From positions 1 through 44,140 of the IMG/VR virus record IMGVR_UViG_3300013005_000068: a DNA stretch of 44,140 bases. One strand, written 5' to 3'. The DNA is from a virus. The position numbers were made by a program, and so were the translations under genes. The notes beneath the pieces were generated by a model. It saw nothing but the letters and a program-made list of their open reading frames with translations, ran no database searches and had not been told where the DNA came from. This document shows, one piece after another, positions 21,717 through 29,223 of the stretch; position 1 is the stretch's first letter, and every line of letters starts with the position of its first letter.

Positions 21717-22369
21717 TGTTTACTTGGTCATTCTCTTCTCTCAAGGATTACATAAACTGCCCAAAGCAATACCAAGAGGTTAAGGTCCTCAAAAACTATC
21801 AGAAGGAGATGACCCAACAGATTCTTTACGGAAACCAAGTCCATAAGGCATTGGAAAACTATATCAAAGACGGAGAACCGTTAGCAGAAAACTATAAGAG
21901 ATTTGCTCCATTGATGGATAGCCTTAAAGAAATACCTGGTGAATTTCATCCTGAACTTCGTATGGCACTTAATTTTGACAAGAAAGCCTGTAAATGGGGC
22001 GCAGAAGACTGTTGGGTAAGGGGTATAGTTGACTTCCTAGTAGTGGATGGCGAGGATGCTTTTATTGTTGATTACAAGACAGGTAGCAATAAATATGCGG
22101 ACCCAAAGCAGTTAAAGCTTATGGCGTTAATGGTCTTTGAACACTTCCCTGAAGTACGTAACGTCAAGGCTGGGCTGATGTTCGTCATGAATAATAGTTT
22201 TATTACAGAGGAATATGACCATGAAACCAAGGATGACCTTTGGAATGCCTTTTTGCCAGACCTTGCTCGTTTGACCCATTCGTACGAAAATGATACATGG
22301 CAAGCAAATCCTACGGGGCTATGTGGATGGTGTCCAGTTAGGTCTTGCGAACATCACAAGGAGAGATAA
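21716..22369 (+). CDS. Cas4/RecB-type Fe-S exonuclease
   Basis: A 217-aa PD-(D/E)XK nuclease. GIVDFL (D106) and VDYKTG (D119, K121) form the active site, with Q132 in the following helix. C15 plus C203, C206 and C211 reproduce the split cysteine pattern of the iron-sulfur cluster in Cas4 and AddB. The start at 21716 fits the GGAG at 21706-21709; the frame has an ATG six bases earlier with no spacing. Phage Cas4-like enzymes act in recombination-dependent replication; there is no CRISPR array here. A DNA end-processing role with the helicase is likely. Confidence 0.85.
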   Translation: MFTWSFSSLKDYINCPKQYQEVKVLKNYQKEMTQQILYGNQVHKALENYIKDGEPLAENYKRFAPLMDSLKEIPGEFHPELRMALNFDKKACKWGAEDCWVRGIVDFLVVDGEDAFIVDYKTGSNKYADPKQLKLMALMVFEHFPEVRNVKAGLMFVMNNSFITEEYDHETKDDLWNAFLPDLARLTHSYENDTWQANPTGLCGWCPVRSCEHHKER

Positions 22370-22680
22370 TGCCCTACGTTACTAAACCAAGACCTTATAA
22401 GAAGGAATACCAGCAACAAAAGGCTCGTGGAGAGCATGGCAATCGTATGGAACGCCAGCGAGCTAGACGGGGCGTAGACAAGAAGATGCCTGATGGCAAC
22501 GGCAACGGCAAGGCAGATGCACGAGAGGGCAAAGATGTAGCCCACCGCAAGGCGCTGGACAAAGGTGGCTCTAATAAACATGGGGTTTACATCACTACGG
22601 CGGCTAAAAATCGGTCTTTTAAGCGGGATTCTAAGGGTAATTTGGTATCTGAAACCAGCAAAAAAGAGCGCAAAAAGTAA
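22369..22680 (+). CDS. Small basic HNH-remnant-like phage protein
   Basis: A 103-aa, highly basic protein. The start at 22369 (MPYVTKPRPYKKEY) has AGGAGAG upstream and touches the nuclease stop; an in-frame ATG at 22345 lies inside that gene. DVAHRKALDKGGSNKHG followed by KNRSFKRDSKG resembles the small basic proteins of cyanophages and T4-like phages that look like HNH relatives (DVDHxxxxxxGGSN...NRS), but the usual D-H pair appears as D-V-A-H. DNA binding is likely; catalysis is uncertain. Confidence 0.55.
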   Translation: MPYVTKPRPYKKEYQQQKARGEHGNRMERQRARRGVDKKMPDGNGNGKADAREGKDVAHRKALDKGGSNKHGVYITTAAKNRSFKRDSKGNLVSETSKKERKK

Positions 22681-22687
22681 AGTTTTA

Positions 22688-22866
22688 GTGTAAAGTATTT
22701 GTTTACCGTTAGACATGAGTGGGTAACAAACAAGCTCGCCTTTGGTGATTCTCAGGCTTAAACCATGTCATCTAGTCTTATCCTTTTTGACCTCCCTGTT
22801 TGAAGGGTAAAGGACTAGACGACTAACCCCCGTAAGGGGTTTTAGTTAATTTTAGTTAAGGACAAT
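22688..22866 (+). promoter_or_regulatory. Leader region of the helicase operon with structured RNA
   Basis: This 186-bp gap starts with TGTAAAGTATTTG (22690 onward), like the upstream part of the class II promoters (TGTAAAGTATGTG) but without a good TATAAT after it. Downstream, TCTAGT (22771-22776) with CCTTT can pair with AAAGGACTAGA (22809-22819) around a bulge. It ends in a terminator-like hairpin at 22825. This may be an attenuated leader. No tRNA or small gene is seen. Confidence 0.4.
22825..22843 (+). terminator. Hairpin terminator before the helicase gene
   Basis: AACCCC (22825-22830) pairs with GGGGTT (22836-22841) around CGTAA, followed by TTTTAG-like T-rich sequence. It stands 24 bases before the helicase start, so it either ends the polymerase operon or attenuates entry into the helicase operon. 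Confidence 0.7.
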
Positions 22867-24444
22867 ATGGAAATAGTAGATAACACAGCAGTTCGCTTCA
22901 CGCTCCCGACAGACCTTGTATCAAGCGTAATAAACAGTATAGAAAAAAGCGAACTTGTAGAGACCAAGGGCAATCTCTCAGAAGTTTTGGTTTATTGGGG
23001 TATAGAAGAACTAACCCTGCTTAATCGGCTAATTAAGTTTAATAAACCCTTACCTTCACCCATAACGGCTAACTACAATTGGCCTGGGTTGTTTAAGCCT
23101 TTCGATCACCAAAAAGTTACTTCAGCGTTCCTTTCAATTAACATGCGGGCGTTCTGTTTTAACGAAGCAGGAACAGGTAAAACATCTTCTGTTATTTGGG
23201 CTGCTGATTATTTAATGAATCAAAATATTATTAAAAAAGTTTTAGTAGTATGCCCTCTGTCAATTATGTATTCAGCATGGCAAGCAGACATCTTCAAGAC
23301 TGCTATGCACAGACGGGTTGCTGTAGCGTACGGTAATCCAGACAAGCGTAAAAAGATTCTTAACGGAGACTACGAATTTATCATTATGAATTACGACGGT
23401 GTCAGTATAGTTTTTAACGAGTTAGAAAAAATAGGGTTTGACCTAATAGTGATTGACGAAGCAAACGCGTATAAAAATGTTACGACTAAAAGATGGAAAG
23501 TATTAGCTAAATTGATGAAACCAACCACGAGGTTGTGGATGTTAACAGGGACACCCGCCTCACAATCACCAGTAGATGCCTTTGGTATAGCCAAACTCGT
23601 ATCACCACAAAACGTTCCACGCACATTAACTGTGTGGAAAGATAAAGTTATGCATCAACTATCACGGTTTAAATGGATTCCAAAATATGATGCAAAGCAA
23701 AAAGTTTTTGATGCATTGCAACCAGCAATTCGTTTTACAAAAAACGAGTGTTTAGACTTGCCTGATTTAATGTATCAGACACGGGAAGTACCACTGTCAC
23801 CACAGGCTCTAAGGTATTACAACACTCTCAAGAAAGATATGCTTATACAAGCGGCGGGTGAACAAATCACTACAGTAAATGCTGCAACAAATTTAAATAA
23901 ATTATTGCAATTGTCAGGCGGCGCAGTATATACTGATAAAAGGGAGGTAGTTGAGTTCGATATAGCACCACGCAAGAACGCTCTACTTGAAGTTATCGAA
24001 GAAACAGAACACAAGCTAATTATTTTTGTACCGTATAGACACACTATACAGTTAGTTTGTAAGTTCTTAACAGAGGAGGGAATCACAAACGAAGTTATCA
24101 ATGGAGATGTGCCTGCAAAAGAACGCAGTCTAATCATCAACAGATTTCAAGAATCAAACAACCCAAGAATCCTTGTAATACAACCGCAAGCTGCGAGCCA
24201 TGGAGTTACGCTAACAGCTGCTAATACTGTGGTATTTTGGTCTCCCGTAATGAGTGTTGAAACGTACTTACAATGTATTGCTCGTATTGATAGGGTAGGT
24301 CAAAAGAACAAGATGACAGTAGTGCATTTACAAGGCTCTCCAGTTGAAAGAAAGATGTACGAAGTGTTGCAAAATAAAGTAGATATGCATGAAAAATTAG
24401 TCGATTTATATAAGTCAGAACTCGGTTTAGGAGAAAACGAATGA
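22867..24444 (+). CDS. SNF2-like superfamily 2 helicase
   Basis: A 525-aa helicase. Motif I NEAGTGKTSS at about 99-108, motif II VIDEAN at about 194-199, motif III LTGTPAS near 226-232, motif VI CIARIDRVGQ near 469-478. DEAx box and R-x-D-R-x-GQ ending are those of SNF2/RapA-like proteins common in phage replication regions. The C-terminal 35 residues are helical. It may remodel or unwind DNA at forks or remove bound proteins. The start has AAGGA and follows a terminator hairpin. It overlaps the next gene by 4 bases. Confidence 0.88.
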   Translation: MEIVDNTAVRFTLPTDLVSSVINSIEKSELVETKGNLSEVLVYWGIEELTLLNRLIKFNKPLPSPITANYNWPGLFKPFDHQKVTSAFLSINMRAFCFNEAGTGKTSSVIWAADYLMNQNIIKKVLVVCPLSIMYSAWQADIFKTAMHRRVAVAYGNPDKRKKILNGDYEFIIMNYDGVSIVFNELEKIGFDLIVIDEANAYKNVTTKRWKVLAKLMKPTTRLWMLTGTPASQSPVDAFGIAKLVSPQNVPRTLTVWKDKVMHQLSRFKWIPKYDAKQKVFDALQPAIRFTKNECLDLPDLMYQTREVPLSPQALRYYNTLKKDMLIQAAGEQITTVNAATNLNKLLQLSGGAVYTDKREVVEFDIAPRKNALLEVIEETEHKLIIFVPYRHTIQLVCKFLTEEGITNEVINGDVPAKERSLIINRFQESNNPRILVIQPQAASHGVTLTAANTVVFWSPVMSVETYLQCIARIDRVGQKNKMTVVHLQGSPVERKMYEVLQNKVDMHEKLVDLYKSELGLGENE

Positions 24445-24839
24445 ACACCGATCAGTTAGTAGAAACATTTATTACGTTAAGGAATGAGCGTGACCGATTG
24501 CGTAATGAGTGGGAAGCAAAAGATGTTGTAGTAAAAGAAGAGATGGCTAAGCTAGAACAAGCTCTGTTGTCTATCTGCAATGAAACAAATGCGACAAGTA
24601 TCAAGACAGACAAAGGTACTGTGATTCGCAAATTAACCGAACGTTATTTCTGCACGGATTGGGAACACTTTAGAGACTATGTGCTTGAACATCAAGCCCT
24701 AGAACTTCTAGAGCGCCGTATCCATCAGGGTAATTTCAAAGAATTCATCACTGAGAGACAAGACGAAGGTCTACCTCCTGGTGTGAATGTAATGCGTGAG
24801 TTTGGTGTTACCGTGCGTAAACCAACAAGCGTTTCCTAA
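24441..24839 (+). CDS. Conserved phage replication-module protein
   Basis: A 132-aa protein with an N-terminal coiled coil (LVETFITLRNERDRLRNEWE), a middle strand segment (ATSIKTDKGTVIRK) and a conserved end (ALELLERRIHQGNFKEFI, PPGVNVMREFGVTVRK). I recognise this as a widespread uncharacterised phage family that sits next to SSB-like and helicase genes. Function unknown; its partner position beside the SSB candidate suggests a recombination or replication accessory. ATGA overlap with the helicase gene. Confidence 0.7.
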   Translation: MNTDQLVETFITLRNERDRLRNEWEAKDVVVKEEMAKLEQALLSICNETNATSIKTDKGTVIRKLTERYFCTDWEHFRDYVLEHQALELLERRIHQGNFKEFITERQDEGLPPGVNVMREFGVTVRKPTSVS

Positions 24840-24863
24840 CAGTCTATTTAGTGGAGTTAAATT

Positions 24864-25718
24864 ATGAGTAATGAATTATCAGTGTTATTAAAAAACAATC
24901 CATCCCTAGTTACAACAGGGTTAGATGAAGATACCTTAGCCGTTGCGGGTGGTAGTGTAGCTACTAGTAATAGTAACAAACGTATCTCAATTGCTGGCGG
25001 TGTATTCCGTAAGATGGCTAACGGCAAAGAGATTGGTGCTATCGAGGATCGTCACATGAACATTATTTTTGTGAAGATGGCACATGACCCAAGCCGTACG
25101 TTCTATGCAGAAGCATACAAAGAGGGAGAGAAAGTTTCTCCTACCTGCTGGTCGTCTGACTCTAAGAAACCTGATGTTGATGTTAAAAACCCAGTAGCGT
25201 CTACTTGCGACCAATGCCCTAACAGTGCAAAAGGTTCAGGTACAGGCGGTGTAGGTACTTCGTGTCGTTTGTCTTGGAGAACTGCAGTTGTTCTACCTAA
25301 CGATCCAAAGGGCGACATCATGCAGTTTGTAATCCCAGCTACATCGGCTTTTGGTAAAGAAGATAATGGTCGTTGGCCTTTTAAGGCTTATATCAATATG
25401 CTCGCTCAAAACAATGTTAGCGCAGGGCGCGTTGTGACGAAGATGCAGTTTGATACTAAGACTAAATATGCCAAAGTATTATTCTCGCCAGCCGCTGCTG
25501 TTCCTGATGAGGACTACGAGGCAGTTAGAGCACAAGGTAAAAATTCTACTGCGGATAACGCAGTTAAGTTAACCGTGTATCAGCAAGATGGCAGTGCAGA
25601 TGAAGTTGCTGCTCCAGAGACTGCTGAGCCAATAAAGCGTGAGAGTGCGCCTAAGGCAGCTAAAGCTGAAGGTAACGATGTTACTGACATCGTCAAGAAG
25701 TGGTCTAAGAAAGCGTAA
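24864..25718 (+). CDS. Candidate single-stranded DNA-binding protein with Cys cluster
   Basis: A 284-aa protein. The core (about 40-215) is beta-rich and contains a cysteine group: CWSSD near 95, CDQCPN near 114-119 and a further Cys after a glycine-rich stretch (GSGTGGVGTSC). The C-terminal 60 residues are acidic and disordered, ending in a short basic helix (IVKKWSKKA). A beta core with a possible zinc site and a charged flexible tail resembles phage SSBs such as T4 gp32 in outline, and the neighbours are replication genes. No OB-fold signature can be confirmed by eye. Confidence 0.5.
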   Translation: MSNELSVLLKNNPSLVTTGLDEDTLAVAGGSVATSNSNKRISIAGGVFRKMANGKEIGAIEDRHMNIIFVKMAHDPSRTFYAEAYKEGEKVSPTCWSSDSKKPDVDVKNPVASTCDQCPNSAKGSGTGGVGTSCRLSWRTAVVLPNDPKGDIMQFVIPATSAFGKEDNGRWPFKAYINMLAQNNVSAGRVVTKMQFDTKTKYAKVLFSPAAAVPDEDYEAVRAQGKNSTADNAVKLTVYQQDGSADEVAAPETAEPIKRESAPKAAKAEGNDVTDIVKKWSKKA

Positions 25719-25726
25719 GGGTAGGT

Positions 25727-26035
25727 ATGCCACGAAGCTATAGTAATAGGTTCTTATTAACCTTAAGTAAGCCTGATGCGGTTACGACTGGGCAGGAGTT
25801 AGCAAAGCTATGTGTTGAAGCTAATCTACCTGCTATTTATGTCTGCAAAGTGTTTGATATATCACGGATGGCTTTACACACTTGGTTTCGTGGTGGTCCT
25901 ATTCGACCACGCCGTATAAAACTAGTTGATGCTTTTATGAGTTTATTAGAGAAAGATATAAAAGCTGGAGTATTACCAGCAAGAAACTTAAGAGAAGCAA
26001 AAAACTATATTGAGGACATGCTTAAAGAAGATTAA
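25727..26035 (+). CDS. HTH DNA-binding regulator
   Basis: A 102-aa protein. Residues 25-60 form a helix-turn-helix (LCVEANLPAIYVCKVFDISR then MALHTWFRGG), of the type with a tryptophan-containing recognition helix used by small phage and plasmid regulators. The C-terminal half is helical (LVDAFMSLLEKDI, LREAKNYIEDML) and may dimerise. No CI-type cleavage domain follows. It is the best candidate in the window for binding the repeated AGTTCAAC elements, but nothing links them directly. Confidence 0.7.
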   Translation: MPRSYSNRFLLTLSKPDAVTTGQELAKLCVEANLPAIYVCKVFDISRMALHTWFRGGPIRPRRIKLVDAFMSLLEKDIKAGVLPARNLREAKNYIEDMLKED

Positions 26036-26102
26036 ATAACGGGGGAAAGCGCGCGTTTTTCCGCTTCACATACGGAGTGTAAGTACCCCACCCGATTAAC
26101 CA

Positions 26103-26124
26103 AGCCGAGGAAACTCGGCTTTTT
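26103..26124 (+). terminator. Rho-independent terminator
   Basis: AGCCGAG (26103-26109), loop GAAA, CTCGGCT (26114-26120), then T to 26124. A perfect 7-bp stem. It closes the helicase/SSB/HTH operon, only 15 bases before the primase-helicase ATG. Confidence 0.92.
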
Positions 26125-26138
26125 AGACTACGCCATAT

Positions 26139-29039
26139 ATGTTAAAACAATTTTACGAGAAAGCATTGGCTACGCAGGGCGTTTATTGTGCCACTGGGAT
26201 AGAGCTAGGAGAGGCTGGCAAAGGGAAGGTTACAAATAAGTTTGCTGAGAACATTGATGACCTATTAAAACAAGTTGAGATATTTAAAAAGAAAGGTTGG
26301 AATGCTTATGTTGCGCTGGGTACGTTCGAGGGTTATAGCCGTAAGAAAGATGATTGTTTATACTTTCGTTCGTTCTTTATTGATTTGGATGTTGGCGAAG
26401 ATAAAGCTGCGAGTGGTAAGGGTTACGCTACTAAGGAAGATGCGTTTGAAGCGCTAAACAAATTTCTAGAAGAAAGCGAACTGCCCCCACCTGTGCGGAT
26501 TGACTCAGGCACAGGCATACATGCGTATTGGTTATTAACCGAAGAAGTACCTATTAATCAGTACATGCCTTATGCGCTTAAGTTTAAAGACTATGTATTA
26601 GAAAGACTGCTCGCAGACCCAGCAGTGATGGCAGAGGCGGCACGGATTATGCGTGTTCCTGATTCGTTAAACTATAAAACAGACCCGCCGTCACAAGCTA
26701 AGTTTATAGATACTGAGTTTCACCAGTATGATTTCGAGGCTTTTAAGGATTTTCTAGGACCCGTAGAAGCCCCAGTCAACAATGTATTAAGTCTTATACC
26801 AAAGGGTTTGGACGAAGAGACTAAGAAGATGCGTAAGCTAGACAACTTTGTCAATAGCTTTCCTAGAATTCTAGAGTTAACTGCCGAGGGTAAAGGCTGT
26901 GCGCAAATTCAATATGCATTTGAAAACGCTGAACATCTAGAAGAACCCATATGGCATAGCATTATGACTATCGCAGCGCACTGCGAAAACAAGGAGGAGA
27001 TGGTACATCTAGTATCCAAGGGATACGTTGGCTATTCTCCTGATATAGTTGACAAAAAACTGGAGAACATACTAAGTGTCGAGAAAAGCGGTCCGCATAC
27101 CTGCGCTACTTTTGATGCGCGCAACCCAGGCATCTGTGACGGATGCCCCAACCGTAAGCTTGGAAACCCAATTAAGCTTGCCAGAACCCTTAACGTTGCC
27201 AAACCCGAACCAGAACCAGAACAACTTCCAGAACACACCGAAGAAGAAAAAAATCCTGAGGAATCAATTCGGTCGGCGAAGAGTTCCAAAAAAGTTCCAG
27301 AGTTCCCAGATTACTTAGCGCCGTTTGTCCGTGGAGTGAATGGAGGTATTTACTTCCAACCTCCTGCTAAGTTTAATAAAGAAACCAAGAAGTACCACGA
27401 CGTAGATGCCATATTGCTATCAGAACACGACTTTTATGCATATCGCCGTATATATAGTCCTAATGATGGTGAGTGTCTTATGATGCGCTTACACCTACCA
27501 AATGACGGTATCCGTGAATTTATGATTTCTATGAAGACGGTGTATGCCGCTGAAGAATGTAAAAAAATATTGACAGGCAACGGCGTATTCTTTAACCAAA
27601 GCTATGCCAAACAAGTATCGGAGTATGTTATGAAATGGGGAAGGTATTTCCAGAATTCTGGTGCGGCTGAGATTATGCGCAACCAAATGGGGTGGCATGA
27701 CGATAATGAAACATTTGTTATAGGTAATATTGAGGTTACAAAAGAAACAGGATCAGAGGGTAAAGATGCTCCTACTTCTCCTAATGCGGCTACCGTAACA
27801 AAAGCGTTGGTTAAGAAAGGTAGCTTTGAGAAATGGAAATGGTCGGCTCAACAGTTTAGCGATCAACCAGGACTTGAAATGCATGCGTTTGGGCTTTTAA
27901 CAGGGTTTGGTGCGCCTTTGATGCAATTTGCTTCTACTGATGGAGCCTCGTTATCTTACGAAGGTGAGTCAGGGTCAGGTAAATCTGGTTCACTATACGG
28001 TGCGCTGGCTATCTGGGGTAATCCTAAAAAGCTAAGCGTATTTGAAACAACAGATAACGCAGCGCATACTAGGATTATGACTTCTAAGAATATCTTAGTT
28101 GGTATTGACGAAGCGGGTGACAAGGACCCAACGGCAGTAGGTAAGTTTATCCACAGGATTGCTCAGGGAGAAGCCAAGATGCGGCTCTCAGGTACAAGTA
28201 TGGCTGAGCGTTCTCAAGATGTAACTTCGTCTACGATTGGTTTTTACACCACAAATCATTCGTTACTAGGTATCGTAAAGAAAAAGAAGGCTACTCCCTA
28301 TGGTGAGACTGCCCGTATGGTTGAATTATTCATGCATAAACCTCAGTTGTTTAAAGATTATCCTGATAAAGGCAAAGAAATTATTGATCCATTCCGTTTA
28401 AATTACGGACATGCTGGTCCAATTTATGCACATCAAATGCTTTTATGGGGCGAAGACAGAATACTAAAACAAATGGAAGTGTGGGTTAAACGCTTTAAGA
28501 AAGATTTTGGTAATGATGTAGTTAACAGATACTATGAGGATTTAGTTTCTGTATGCATGACAGGCGGAGAAATTGCCAAAGATGCTGGTTTAATTAACTA
28601 TGACTTAGACAGGATATACGACGTTATGGTTAGCTTAATGCTTGCTAAGAAAGACGGCGGTAACGCAATTAATGATACTGATTTTGAAAGCGTATTAGGA
28701 GAGTTTTTCTTAGACCATATAGGCGCTACGTTAGCAATTGTTAATGAAAAGGTAATATCTACTCCCTCTCCCCACAGGAAGCTGGCGGTGCGCGTTGATT
28801 TGGATGAAGGGATATCTTACGTGTCTACAATGACTATGACTAAATGGCTGGCTGAGCATGGGTATAGTGAAGAAAATTTCTTACATATTATGAAGAAGAA
28901 AGGTGTGTTGGAGAAGAAAGATAAAAAACGTTTAGCGGCTGGTTGGAAAGGTGCGCCAGATAGCGTCAACGTCAACTGCTATTTCTTTAAGTCTGTACCA
29001 CTTATACCTGTAGCTGATGAGCAACAATCTATTCAGTGA
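26139..29039 (+). CDS. Primase-helicase fusion
   Basis: A 966-aa protein. The N-terminal RepB-like/AEP-type primase part has FFIDLDVG at about 78-85 (catalytic acids), DSGTGIHAYWLL near 123-134 and RIMRVPDSLNYK near 174-185. A cysteine group (HTCATFD then CDGCPN, about 315-335) could bind zinc. After a polar linker (350-390) the C-terminal DUF927-like P-loop domain has Walker A GESGSGKSG near 608-616, ETTDNAAH near 636-643 and the Walker B-like LVGIDEAGDK near 654-663. It likely primes and unwinds DNA for the family A polymerase. No Shine-Dalgarno is visible and a terminator ends 15 bases upstream. Confidence 0.88.
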   Translation: MLKQFYEKALATQGVYCATGIELGEAGKGKVTNKFAENIDDLLKQVEIFKKKGWNAYVALGTFEGYSRKKDDCLYFRSFFIDLDVGEDKAASGKGYATKEDAFEALNKFLEESELPPPVRIDSGTGIHAYWLLTEEVPINQYMPYALKFKDYVLERLLADPAVMAEAARIMRVPDSLNYKTDPPSQAKFIDTEFHQYDFEAFKDFLGPVEAPVNNVLSLIPKGLDEETKKMRKLDNFVNSFPRILELTAEGKGCAQIQYAFENAEHLEEPIWHSIMTIAAHCENKEEMVHLVSKGYVGYSPDIVDKKLENILSVEKSGPHTCATFDARNPGICDGCPNRKLGNPIKLARTLNVAKPEPEPEQLPEHTEEEKNPEESIRSAKSSKKVPEFPDYLAPFVRGVNGGIYFQPPAKFNKETKKYHDVDAILLSEHDFYAYRRIYSPNDGECLMMRLHLPNDGIREFMISMKTVYAAEECKKILTGNGVFFNQSYAKQVSEYVMKWGRYFQNSGAAEIMRNQMGWHDDNETFVIGNIEVTKETGSEGKDAPTSPNAATVTKALVKKGSFEKWKWSAQQFSDQPGLEMHAFGLLTGFGAPLMQFASTDGASLSYEGESGSGKSGSLYGALAIWGNPKKLSVFETTDNAAHTRIMTSKNILVGIDEAGDKDPTAVGKFIHRIAQGEAKMRLSGTSMAERSQDVTSSTIGFYTTNHSLLGIVKKKKATPYGETARMVELFMHKPQLFKDYPDKGKEIIDPFRLNYGHAGPIYAHQMLLWGEDRILKQMEVWVKRFKKDFGNDVVNRYYEDLVSVCMTGGEIAKDAGLINYDLDRIYDVMVSLMLAKKDGGNAINDTDFESVLGEFFLDHIGATLAIVNEKVISTPSPHRKLAVRVDLDEGISYVSTMTMTKWLAEHGYSEENFLHIMKKKGVLEKKDKKRLAAGWKGAPDSVNVNCYFFKSVPLIPVADEQQSIQ

Positions 29040-29223
29040 GCCAATCTGGTTGTTTCCGTTTGACGGCATGGAGGTTGGGGATAGTTTTTTTATCCCCACT
29101 CTAAAGTCTGCCGATGCTATTTACTCAGCCGTTGAAGCTTCTAAAAAACATAACTTAAGAGTTAAAGCCTTTGCCGCCATGAAAGACGGCATTATGGGCA
29201 TCCGTGTATGGCGAGTTAATTAA
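29017..29223 (+). CDS. Small conserved phage protein (GIRVWRV end)
   Basis: A 68-aa protein starting 23 bases before the primase-helicase stop. It ends MKDGIMGIRVWRVN, the conserved tail of a small phage family found beside primase or helicase genes; the rest has an acidic turn (GMEVGDSFFIPT) and a helix (ADAIYSAVEASKKHN). Function unknown. Its stop codon overlaps that of the convergent 1979-aa gene (29216-29223, GTTAATTAA region), with no terminator between them. Confidence 0.65.
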   Translation: MSNNLFSEPIWLFPFDGMEVGDSFFIPTLKSADAIYSAVEASKKHNLRVKAFAAMKDGIMGIRVWRVN

